Source of the DNA: Prevotellaceae bacterium
GTDB taxonomy: Bacteria; Bacteroidota; Bacteroidia; Bacteroidales; UBA932
Assembly (NCBI GenBank): GCA_031259805.1
Contig: JAIRKX010000195.1
Location: 1 to 6,131, forward strand
Direction: 5' to 3'
DNA length: 6,131 nucleotides
How positions within the stretch are numbered: position 1 is the first letter of the stretch; every line of letters starts with the position of its first letter. Both the position numbers and the translations under genes were made by a program. This document shows positions 1 through 6,011 of the stretch, piece after piece. The notes under the pieces are model-generated. The model was given only the letters and a program-made list of their open reading frames with translations. It did no database searches and was not told the origin of the DNA.

Positions 1-52
1 CACCCCCGCCTGTCGGCACCCCCGCCGGCGGGGGTGCCGACAGGCGGGGGTG
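1..52. repeat. Perfect 52-bp GC-rich palindrome, possible terminator
   Basis: Bases 1-26 are the exact reverse complement of bases 27-52, with no unpaired centre. Each arm has internal structure: the 10-mer CACCCCCGCC occurs at 1-10 and 17-26, separated by TGTCGG, and its complement GGCGGGGGTG occurs at 27-36 and 43-52. The element is almost purely G and C, unlike the AT-rich non-coding DNA after it. It is followed by a T-rich run (GACTTTTCTTTT), so as RNA it could be a strong rightward terminator for a gene left of the window. It could also be a dispersed palindromic repeat. Because it begins at base 1, its true left end is unknown and an assembly-edge artefact is possible. The palindrome is seen directly; its function is inferred. 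Confidence 0.9.
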
Positions 53-99
53 GACTTTTCTTTTCACCTTTTCACCCTTTTACAATGGAATAATTCCCC

Positions 100-138
100 G
101 ACATGTCCGGAAGCCGTTGGGACATGTCCCGAAGCCGT
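100..138. repeat. Two-copy 21-bp tandem repeat
   Basis: GACATGTCCGGAAGCCGT at 100-117 recurs at 121-138 with one difference (G to C at the tenth base), giving a period of 21 bp. Each copy begins with the self-complementary octamer GACATGTC. Because 21 is a multiple of 3, one rightward frame reads TCPEAV twice, and the opposite strand also gives a heptapeptide repeat. No credible gene frame covers it: the only rightward frame runs through the prfA promoter into prfA. It is probably a short non-coding minisatellite-like repeat. I do not recognise it as a named element. Confidence 0.85.
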
Positions 139-222
139 AGTATACCGTGTATGCGACAATCTGCGGCGCCCCCATCGTAAAAGTACAAAAAACGAAAGCA
201 ACGCCAAAATGTTGTTTACCAT

Positions 223-254
223 TTCAATAGTTCAACAACTCAACGACTCGACAA
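223..254 (+). repeat. Four degenerate 8-bp repeats upstream of the prfA promoter
   Basis: Four consecutive octamers read TTCAATAG, TTCAACAA, CTCAACGA and CTCGACAA, close to YTCRAYRR. They end 7 bp before the -7 element of prfA, so they cover the place where a -33 element would lie, and no TTTG is seen there. They resemble the AACTTTC-type repeats at the other end of the window in base composition and in lying just upstream of promoter-like DNA. A role in transcription or curvature is possible but inferred. Confidence 0.6.
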
Positions 255-261
255 TTTTTTG

Positions 262-269
262 TATTTTTG
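262..269 (+). promoter_or_regulatory. Bacteroidota-type -7 element of prfA
   Basis: TATTTTTG matches the Bacteroidota primary sigma factor -7 consensus TAnnTTTG exactly. Transcription would begin about 4-8 bases further on, giving a leader of roughly 15-18 nt before the ATG at 291. No good -33 TTTG lies 17-23 bp upstream; the octamer repeats occupy that place. The site also decides the start codon of prfA, because an in-frame TTG at 267 lies inside it and would not be in the mRNA. Confidence 0.65.
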
Positions 270-290
270 CACAAAATTTCAACAGAATAT

Positions 291-1379
291 ATGAGTGATA
301 ATAATACTATATTAGCTAAATTGGAAGGGCTTAGCCAGAAGTTTGACACAATCGGCAAGCAACTGGGCGAATCGGATATCGTGGCCGACATGAAGCGCTA
401 TGTTACCCTCAATAAGGAATATCGCGAGTTAGAGCCGATTGTAGCGGTGGCATCAAAGTATAAAAAGGCATTGTCCGATTTGGCTAACGCCAAAGATATT
501 TTAGTGGGCGAAAAAGATGTGGAATTACGCGAAATGGCCAAAGAAGAGGTCGATTCGCTGGAAGCCTTCATTCCGCAGATAGAAGGAGAAATCAAACTGT
601 TACTCGTTCCCGCCGATCCTCAAGACTCAAAAAATGCGATTTTGGAAATCCGTGCCGGTACCGGTGGCGATGAAGCTTCGATTTTTGCCGGCGAGCTGTT
701 TCGCATGTACGTCAAATTTGCAGAAAAAAAAGGCTGGAAAGTAGAAGTCAATTCCAGTTCCGAAGGCACGGTAGGCGGCTTTAAGGAAATCATTTGCGAA
801 GTGAGGGGGAACGGCGTGTATGGCGTGATGAAGTACGAAAGCGGCGTACATCGTGTACAGCGTGTGCCTCAGACCGAAACGCAGGGACGGGTGCATACTT
901 CCGCCGCATCGGTAGCCGTGTTGCCCGAAGCCGACGAGTTCGACGTAGAACTCAACGTGAATGACATCCGCAAAGATACTTTTTGTTCGTCGGGTCCTGG
1001 CGGGCAATCGGTCAATACAACCTATTCGGCCATCCGGCTGACGCATATCCCTACGGGACTGGTCGTACAGTGTCAGGACGAGAAATCGCAAATTAAAAAC
1101 TACGACAAGGCGCTGACCGAATTGCGCACGCGATTATATAATTTGGAGTACGAAAAATACCTGAACGAAATTTCGAGCAAGCGCCGGACAATGGTCTCTA
1201 CCGGCGACCGATCGGCGAAAATCCGCACGTACAATTACCCGCAAAGCCGCGTTACCGACCATCGGATTAACTATACGATGTACAATCTGCCGGTATTTCT
1301 GGATGGCGATATTCAGGAAGTCATCGACCAGCTACAAGTGGCCGAAAATGCCGAACGCCTCAAGGAAACCGATATGTAA
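291..1379 (+). CDS. prfA: Peptide chain release factor 1 (RF1)
   Basis: This 362-residue protein recognises UAA and UAG stop codons in the ribosomal A site and triggers release of the finished peptide. The length is normal for RF1 (about 360). From the N-terminus there is a helical domain (about 1-100), then GTGGDEA at 123-129, the codon-reading PxT motif as PQT at 193-195 in RVPQTETQGR, and the catalytic GGQ at 237-239 in SSGPGGQSVN. PxT rather than SPF marks it as RF1, not RF2. In the family, the GGQ glutamine is methylated by PrmC; no prmC gene is in the window. I chose ATG 291 over an in-frame TTG at 267 because the TTG lies inside the -7 promoter element and ATG gives the usual N-terminus. 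There is no Shine-Dalgarno sequence; the leader is A-rich, as usual in this phylum. The frame is intact and the identification is secure. Confidence 0.97.
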   Translation: MSDNNTILAKLEGLSQKFDTIGKQLGESDIVADMKRYVTLNKEYRELEPIVAVASKYKKALSDLANAKDILVGEKDVELREMAKEEVDSLEAFIPQIEGEIKLLLVPADPQDSKNAILEIRAGTGGDEASIFAGELFRMYVKFAEKKGWKVEVNSSSEGTVGGFKEIICEVRGNGVYGVMKYESGVHRVQRVPQTETQGRVHTSAASVAVLPEADEFDVELNVNDIRKDTFCSSGPGGQSVNTTYSAIRLTHIPTGLVVQCQDEKSQIKNYDKALTELRTRLYNLEYEKYLNEISSKRRTMVSTGDRSAKIRTYNYPQSRVTDHRINYTMYNLPVFLDGDIQEVIDQLQVAENAERLKETDM

Positions 1380-1391
1380 CGCCGTCCGGCA

Positions 1392-1424
1392 TTTGGCGTA
1401 CAGCCGTCGGGCTTTTTATGTTTG
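1392..1424 (+). promoter_or_regulatory. Complete Bacteroidota-type promoter of the Nramp gene
   Basis: TTTG at 1392-1395 (-33) and TATGTTTG at 1417-1424 (-7) both match the Bacteroidota consensus exactly, with a 21-bp spacer, inside the expected 17-23 range. The predicted mRNA start lies near 1428-1432, leaving a leader of about 8-12 nt before the ATG at 1440. The site fills most of the 60-bp gap after prfA and suggests the transporter is transcribed independently. I see no clear Fur- or MntR-like operator overlapping it. Confidence 0.7.
1402..1417 (+). terminator. Weak hairpin after prfA, possible terminator
   Basis: AGCC at 1402-1405 can pair with GGCT at 1410-1413 around a GTCG loop, followed by TTTT. 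A stem of four pairs is short for an intrinsic terminator, and the T run merges into the next gene's -7 element. It may end some prfA transcripts, or prfA messages may read through into the transporter gene. Confidence 0.25.
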
Positions 1425-1439
1425 CCGGGTTGACCGTCC

Positions 1440-2717
1440 ATGAAAAAGGGAATATCGTTTTTTAGACAATTTAGCTTCTTCGGAAAAGCGCCGCATCACC
1501 CGAAGTTTGGGGGGCTGGAGATTTTGAAATACATCGGGCCAGGGTTGCTGGTTACGGTGGGGTTCATTGATCCGGGCAATTGGGCGTCGAACATTGCCGC
1601 CGGCGCCGACTACGGCTACACGCTTTTGTGGATGGTAACACTTTCGACCGTGATGCTGATTATTCTGCAGCATAACGTAGCGCACTTGGGTATTGCTACC
1701 GGACTGTGCCTCTCCGAAGCCACGACAACTTACCTCCGCAAACCGCTGGCCTATTCTATTCTTAGCACGGCCATGCTTTCGTCGGTATTTACGTCGCTGG
1801 CCGAAATTTTAGGTGCGGCCATTGCATTAAATATGCTGTTCGGATTGCCGGTGAAAATCGGGGCGCTACTGTCTGCCATGCTGGTGTTGGTATTATTGTT
1901 TACCAATTCCTATCGTAAAATCGAACGCTGGATTATTGGTTTTGTATCGCTTATTGGGGTTTCGTTTATTTACGAATTGTCGCTGGTGCAAGTAGAATGG
2001 GGCGAGGCGTTGCACGGATGGGTAGTCCCCGACATCCCTGACGGGTCGATTCTAATTATTATGAGTGTGCTGGGAGCGGTAGTCATGCCGCACAACTTAT
2101 TTCTGCATTCCGAAGTTATCCAAAGCCGGCAGTGGAATCTGCAGGATCCGAAAGTTATCAAGAAGCAATTGCGGTATGAGTTTTTCGATACGCTTTTTTC
2201 GATGGTCATCGGCTTTTGCATCAACAGCGCGATGATTATTTTGGCGGCAGCCACTTTTTTTCAAGACCATACGCCTGTAATCGAACTCCAGCAGGCGCAA
2301 ACGATGCTTCGTCCGTTGCTGGGGACAAATGCGGCGGTGGTCTTTGCTGTGGCGTTATTGTTTGCCGGCATTGCATCGAGCGTTACGTCGGGCATGGCGG
2401 GCGGGAGCATTTTCTCCGGTATTTTTTCCGAATCCTACGATATCAAAGACCGCCATTCAAAAACCGGCGTGTTACTGTCGATTGTGGTGGCGGCATTACT
2501 CATCTTGTTTATCAGTAACCCGTTTCAAGGCCTGCTCCTGTCGCAGATGGCGTTGAGTATACAGTTACCGGTAACAGTCATCACACAAATTTACCTGACT
2601 TCCTCAAAAAAAGTGATGGGCGTATATGCCAACCGAAAATTCTCCATCGCATTACTGGCGCTGATTGCCGTAGTGATTTGTTATTTGAATATACGGCTGT
2701 TCCTGTCGGTACTGTAA
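1440..2717 (+). CDS. Nramp-family divalent metal transporter (MntH-like)
   Basis: This 425-residue inner-membrane protein belongs to the Nramp (SLC11) family, which imports Mn2+ or Fe2+, usually with protons. About eleven hydrophobic helices are visible, the usual number. Helix 1 carries DPGN at 44-47 and helix 6 carries AVVMPHNLFLHS, so the family's metal ligands are present as D44, N47, A213 and M216, with H218 beside them. Other family signatures are AGIASSVTSGMAGG (about 309-322) and SIQLPVTV in helix 10. Compared from memory with E. coli MntH, the helix 3 aspartate of TDLAEF is a serine here (S119 in TSLAEIL), and the helix 9 arginine pair appears as R338-H339. These belong to the proton and salt-bridge network, so metal choice and proton coupling may differ from E. 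coli MntH; I therefore leave the symbol blank. ATG 1440 follows a perfect promoter. The family is certain, the exact substrate is not. Confidence 0.93.
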   Translation: MKKGISFFRQFSFFGKAPHHPKFGGLEILKYIGPGLLVTVGFIDPGNWASNIAAGADYGYTLLWMVTLSTVMLIILQHNVAHLGIATGLCLSEATTTYLRKPLAYSILSTAMLSSVFTSLAEILGAAIALNMLFGLPVKIGALLSAMLVLVLLFTNSYRKIERWIIGFVSLIGVSFIYELSLVQVEWGEALHGWVVPDIPDGSILIIMSVLGAVVMPHNLFLHSEVIQSRQWNLQDPKVIKKQLRYEFFDTLFSMVIGFCINSAMIILAAATFFQDHTPVIELQQAQTMLRPLLGTNAAVVFAVALLFAGIASSVTSGMAGGSIFSGIFSESYDIKDRHSKTGVLLSIVVAALLILFISNPFQGLLLSQMALSIQLPVTVITQIYLTSSKKVMGVYANRKFSIALLALIAVVICYLNIRLFLSVL

Positions 2718-2752
2718 GATTATATATTTGGATTGACCGATTGCCGGCGCGG

Positions 2753-3769
2753 TTAGAATCGTTCGACCCAAGCGTTCAGGTATTCCACATCGGTACGCTT
2801 AAATCCGTCGAGCATTTCTGTGGCTTCGCGTCTCGATTTATAACGATATGCGCTGATTTTGTACTGGCCGCCCGAACGAATAATTTCGCACCTGTCGCAT
2901 ACGCCGGCGTTTTTTTGCTCTATCATAACCGATTCGGCGGTAGCTTCGTCGGAATATGCCCCTAAAATGACATGATAGTATTGCCTTTTGGCGCCACTAT
3001 GTCGTGCCGGTTTTTTTACTTCCGGCGGCGTATAAACAGTAGCCGCTTGCTGCGGTGTAGTGTCTACTACAGGCGCTTGCGGATAGTCATCTTCCGGCGT
3101 CGTTTGCACGATAGTCTCCGACGATTGCGAACGATAATGGTTGTACACCATATACAGCGCAAATCCTGCGGCAGCTAATAAAATTATTGCTACGACAATA
3201 ATAATGTAGCGATTTGTTTTTGAACTTTCCATATCTTCTGGCTCCTCCTTATTTATAGTTGAAATAATGGGTTTTATAATCGGAGCTCCTGACACAGGCT
3301 CCGGATTTTGTATAGTAATCGGATTTGTGGATACTTCCGACAACGGTGTAATACTCAATTCGTCCAAACCGATTGACTCGGGTAATAAGTTTAAATCGTC
3401 ATCCTTCTCAAAGAGGTAGTCTCCATCGGCGGTAATGCGCAAAGTTCCAAAGTCGGGCAATTCTACACGCTTCCCTTCGTCCAGCGCTGTTTGTATGTCG
3501 GTTGTGAGTTGTGTTATTTGTTGCTTGGCTTCGTCGAGCGGGATACATTCTTTAGCCGCCACCCGCGCTTCCAACAGACCGTCATTCCAAAGTTCTTCTT
3601 CCCGAAACTCAATGACTTTCGAAGGCGGCAACAAGGATTTGCCGTTTTTGATGAGCGTTGCCGGCTTATATTCCGTTTTGAATGCACCTATCCCAGGAAG
3701 CGAAACACGGTTGTGCTCACGCAGCAATTCTACCAAAATGGTACTTATTTTAAAAAGACTTACAGCCAT
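2753..3769 (-). CDS. Double HU-domain (CCDC81-like) membrane protein with C-terminal SPOR domain
   Basis: This 338-residue single-pass membrane protein appears to have two HU/IHF-like domains of the bacterial CCDC81 type (about 1-60 and 65-125). Each carries a comparable turn motif: RVSLPGIGAF at 21-30 and RVELPDFGTL at 101-110. A low-complexity stretch, one strong transmembrane helix (188-209), a Pro/Thr-rich linker (about 215-260) and a SPOR domain (about 264-338) follow. Basic residues before the helix (K184, R187) and the lack of a signal peptide put the HU part in the cytoplasm and SPOR in the periplasm. SPOR domains bind peptidoglycan stripped of stem peptides, typically at the septum, so the protein may connect DNA or a cytoplasmic partner to the division site; that role is inferred. 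The SPOR domain holds a CxxC pair (C291, C294). The gene lies downstream of uvrB on the same strand, 91 bp away, with its own -7 element. Domain calls are from motif reading, not a profile search. Confidence 0.85.
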   Translation of the reverse strand: MAVSLFKISTILVELLREHNRVSLPGIGAFKTEYKPATLIKNGKSLLPPSKVIEFREEELWNDGLLEARVAAKECIPLDEAKQQITQLTTDIQTALDEGKRVELPDFGTLRITADGDYLFEKDDDLNLLPESIGLDELSITPLSEVSTNPITIQNPEPVSGAPIIKPIISTINKEEPEDMESSKTNRYIIIVVAIILLAAAGFALYMVYNHYRSQSSETIVQTTPEDDYPQAPVVDTTPQQAATVYTPPEVKKPARHSGAKRQYYHVILGAYSDEATAESVMIEQKNAGVCDRCEIIRSGGQYKISAYRYKSRREATEMLDGFKRTDVEYLNAWVERF

Positions 3770-3786
3770 AACTATATTTAGTTTTG

Positions 3787-3794
3787 CAAAGATA
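3787..3794 (-). promoter_or_regulatory. Bacteroidota-type -7 element of the HU-SPOR gene
   Basis: On the minus strand the sequence is TATCTTTG, an exact TAnnTTTG match and identical to the uvrB element. It ends 17 bases before the ATG at 3769, implying a leader of about 10-14 nt. No clear TTTG is found at -33; an inverted repeat lies there instead. The gene is therefore probably transcribed on its own as well as possibly by read-through from uvrB. Confidence 0.6.
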
Positions 3795-3814
3795 AGGATA
3801 ATTCTTGAATATTG

Positions 3815-3833
3815 TTCATTTATTGTTAATGAA
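3815..3833. repeat. Short inverted repeat in the uvrB to HU-SPOR gap
   Basis: TTCATT at 3815-3820 pairs with AATGAA at 3828-3833 around a 7-base loop. It lies in very AT-rich DNA where the -33 region of the HU-SPOR promoter would be, so it could be an operator. As RNA on the plus strand it is followed by TTTTT, but no plus-strand gene precedes it. On the minus strand, in the direction of uvrB, no T run follows, so it is not a convincing uvrB terminator. A chance match is possible. Confidence 0.35.
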
Positions 3834-3860
3834 TTTTTACTAATCGTGTTAATAGCATTT

Positions 3861-5861
3861 TCACTTTACTCGTTTTTGAAGCGCATACATTTCGTCCCGG
3901 AATAGTGCGGCTGCCTGAAAATCAAGTTTCTTAGCTGCTTCTTCCATGCGATGACGGGCAGTGGTAATGGCTTTTTGCAAGGCGTCTTCGCTCATGTAAG
4001 CTACGACGGGGTCGGCGGCGATGTCCGGTTTTTCTTCACCGTATGTGTAGTTTATTGATGAAATTTGCTCGCCGCTGAAAATAGCGCGTCCGCTCTTGAT
4101 GGCTTGCTGGGGCGTGATGCCGTGCGTTTCGTTGTATTTTAATTGTTTTTCGCGACGGCGGTTGGTCTCGTCAATCGTGCGCCGCATAGATTCGGTGATT
4201 TTATCGGCATACATGATAACCAGCCCGTTGACATTCCGCGCGGCACGCCCGGCGGTTTGCGTCAGCGAGCGTGCCGTACGCAGAAACCCTTCCTTGTCGG
4301 CGTCGAGGATAGCAACCATCGACACCTGTGGCAAATCCAACCCTTCGCGCAGGAGATTGACGCCAACCAGCACATCGAACAGGCCACGTTGCAGGTCTTC
4401 CATGATTTGCACCCGCTCCAGCGTTTCGACACCGGAATGAATGTAGCGGCAACGGATGTGGATGTTTTCCATATATTTTGTCAGGTCTTCGGCCATGCGT
4501 TTGGTGAGCGTGGTTATCAGCACCCGCTCGTCGACGGCGGAGCGTTGGGCAATTTCGTCAATCAAATCGTCAATCTGGTTGAGCGACGGACGTACTTCTA
4601 TCACCGGGTCGAGCAGACCGGTAGGACGAATTAATTGCTCGACGACAATTCCTTCGCTACGTTTCAGTTCATAATCGGCCGGCGTAGCGCTTACATAAAC
4701 CGTTTGTCCGACGAGGGATTCAAATTCTTCAAATGACAGCGGACGGTTGTCGGATGCTGCAGGTAAGCGGAAACCGTATTCTATCAATGTTTGCTTGCGC
4801 GAACGGTCGCCGCCGATCATGGCGCGCACCTGCGGCAACGTAACGTGACTTTCGTCGATAAACGTAATGAAATCGTCAGGGAAATAATCGATCAGACAAA
4901 AGGGACGCGACCCGGCGCTACGTCCGTCGAAGTAGCGCGAATAATTTTCGATACCCGAGCAATAGCCCAATTCCTTGATCATTTCCAAATCATATTCGAC
5001 CCGCTGTTTCAGTCGCTTTGCTTCCGCCGGTTTATTGATAGACAGGAAGAAATCATGCTGCTTCAGCATATCGTCCTGAATAGAACGGATGGCCGTGTGC
5101 ATACGTTCTTTTGTGGTAACAAATAAATTAGCCGGATAGATAACCACGCTTTGCGGCTCGTCGATGGTGCGCCCGCCAAGGGGTTCAAACATTTCGATTT
5201 TTTCTACTTCGTCGCCCCAGAATACAATACGATACGCATAATTGCCATAGGCCAAATGCACATCGACCGTATCGCCTTTGACGCGGAATGTACCGTTTTT
5301 GAAATCGGTTTCGTTACGCGAATACAGACTGTCGACCAACGAATAGAGCAGTTTATTGCGCGACAATACCTGCCCGCATTGCACCGACACCGCCGTCGCA
5401 TGGAAATCGTCGGGATTGCCGATGCCGTATAAGCATGAAACGCTGCAAACGACTACTATATCACGTCTTCCCGAAAGTAACGACGAGGTAGCGCTCAAAC
5501 GCAGTTTTTCAATTTCGTTGTTAATACTCAAATCTTTTTCGATATAGGTATCGGTGGTCGGGAGGTAGGCTTCGGGTTGGTAGTAATCGTAATACGATAT
5601 AAAATATTCGACGGCGTTATTCGGGAAAAACGTTTTAAACTCGCCGTAGAGTTGCGCCGCCAAGGTTTTATTATGGCTTAAAATCAACGCAGGCCGTTGC
5701 AATTGGGCAATGACATTGGCCATAGTAAATGTTTTGCCCGAGCCGGTTACACCCAACAACGTACTCGCCGGAACGCCGTCGCGTAGCACCTGCACAAGTT
5801 GCGCAATCGCTTCCGGCTGGTCGCCGGTAGGTTGATATGCCGCTGTAATCGAAAAGTTCAT
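3861..5861 (-). CDS. uvrB: UvrABC excision repair protein UvrB
   Basis: This is the 666-residue damage-verifying helicase-like subunit of nucleotide excision repair. It is loaded by UvrA, checks the strand for a lesion, and recruits UvrC for incision. The order is normal: the TGDQPEAI start region (about 12-19), Walker A GVTGSGKT (37-44), the damage-probing beta-hairpin YYDYYQPEAYLP (90-101), the DESH box (336-339), VSATP (about 390), helicase motif VI QTAGRAARN (535-543), and a C-terminal UVR motif (about 626-661) that contacts UvrC. E. coli UvrB has 673 residues, so the protein is full length. I start it at ATG 5861 (MNFSITAAYQPTGDQ). An in-frame TTG at 5876 lies upstream of the -7 element and cannot be in mRNA made from that promoter. 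The -7 element ends only 4 bases before the ATG, so this mRNA may be nearly leaderless. uvrA and uvrC are not in the window. Confidence 0.98.
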   Translation of the reverse strand: MNFSITAAYQPTGDQPEAIAQLVQVLRDGVPASTLLGVTGSGKTFTMANVIAQLQRPALILSHNKTLAAQLYGEFKTFFPNNAVEYFISYYDYYQPEAYLPTTDTYIEKDLSINNEIEKLRLSATSSLLSGRRDIVVVCSVSCLYGIGNPDDFHATAVSVQCGQVLSRNKLLYSLVDSLYSRNETDFKNGTFRVKGDTVDVHLAYGNYAYRIVFWGDEVEKIEMFEPLGGRTIDEPQSVVIYPANLFVTTKERMHTAIRSIQDDMLKQHDFFLSINKPAEAKRLKQRVEYDLEMIKELGYCSGIENYSRYFDGRSAGSRPFCLIDYFPDDFITFIDESHVTLPQVRAMIGGDRSRKQTLIEYGFRLPAASDNRPLSFEEFESLVGQTVYVSATPADYELKRSEGIVVEQLIRPTGLLDPVIEVRPSLNQIDDLIDEIAQRSAVDERVLITTLTKRMAEDLTKYMENIHIRCRYIHSGVETLERVQIMEDLQRGLFDVLVGVNLLREGLDLPQVSMVAILDADKEGFLRTARSLTQTAGRAARNVNGLVIMYADKITESMRRTIDETNRRREKQLKYNETHGITPQQAIKSGRAIFSGEQISSINYTYGEEKPDIAADPVVAYMSEDALQKAITTARHRMEEAAKKLDFQAAALFRDEMYALQKRVK

Positions 5862-5865
5862 GAGG

Positions 5866-5873
5866 CAAAGATA
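5866..5873 (-). promoter_or_regulatory. Bacteroidota-type -7 element of uvrB, almost touching the start codon
   Basis: The minus strand reads TATCTTTG, an exact TAnnTTTG match, followed by CCTC and then the ATG at 5861. With the usual distance from -7 element to start point, transcription would begin within a few bases of the ATG, giving a leaderless or nearly leaderless message. No good -33 TTTG is seen 17-23 bp upstream. A second promoter further upstream cannot be excluded. Confidence 0.6.
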
Positions 5874-5894
5874 CAAAAGAATTAGAAATTACGT

Positions 5895-5988
5895 GAAGCG
5901 TAAAGTGTGCATGCAGGCTGTTGTTCGAACGATGGTTTATATAATTCCTTATATTTCTACCAACATAGCATGCCTAACGGCACGCTTC
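5895..5988. repeat. Imperfect nested palindrome upstream of uvrB
   Basis: Four inverted pairs nest in order: GAAGCGT 5895-5901 with ACGCTTC 5982-5988, GCATGC 5909-5914 with GCATGC 5968-5973, TGTTG 5919-5923 with CAACA 5961-5965, and ATATAA 5939-5944 with TTATAT 5949-5954 around a TTCC loop. The unpaired stretches between the outer two stems are similar in length (7 and 8 bases). On the plus strand a T-rich run (TTTATTTTC) follows. The element could be a structured RNA, a cruciform, or the remains of a palindromic repeat. Its outer arm lies near the expected -33 zone of uvrB. Function is unknown and part of the pairing may be chance. Confidence 0.4.
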
Positions 5989-6011
5989 TTTATTTTCATT
6001 CCGTCGGTTTT

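Noticed and set aside
267..290. Upstream TTG start for prfA adding eight residues
   Set aside because: The TTG lies within the -7 element TATTTTTG, so it would not be transcribed from that promoter; ATG 291 gives the normal RF1 N-terminus.
50..298. 82-codon rightward reading frame containing the TCPEAV repeat
   Set aside because: It begins at a GTG inside the palindrome, runs through the prfA repeats and promoter, and overlaps the prfA start. Its sequence is low in information and matches no family I know.
627..1091. 154-codon leftward frame inside prfA
   Set aside because: It is antisense to the intact, fully conserved prfA frame and shows no recognisable domain.
2718..2760. Bidirectional terminator between the convergent Nramp and HU-SPOR genes
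   Set aside because: GATT/AATC and ACCG/CGGT can pair around 2731-2760, but the stems are short, interrupted and not followed by a T run on either strand.
4143..4634. 163-codon rightward frame opposite uvrB
   Set aside because: It is a shadow of the conserved helicase region of uvrB on the other strand, with no family resemblance.
5862..5876. Upstream TTG start for uvrB adding five residues
   Set aside because: It lies upstream of the -7 element TATCTTTG, and the ATG at 5861 gives the expected UvrB N-terminus.
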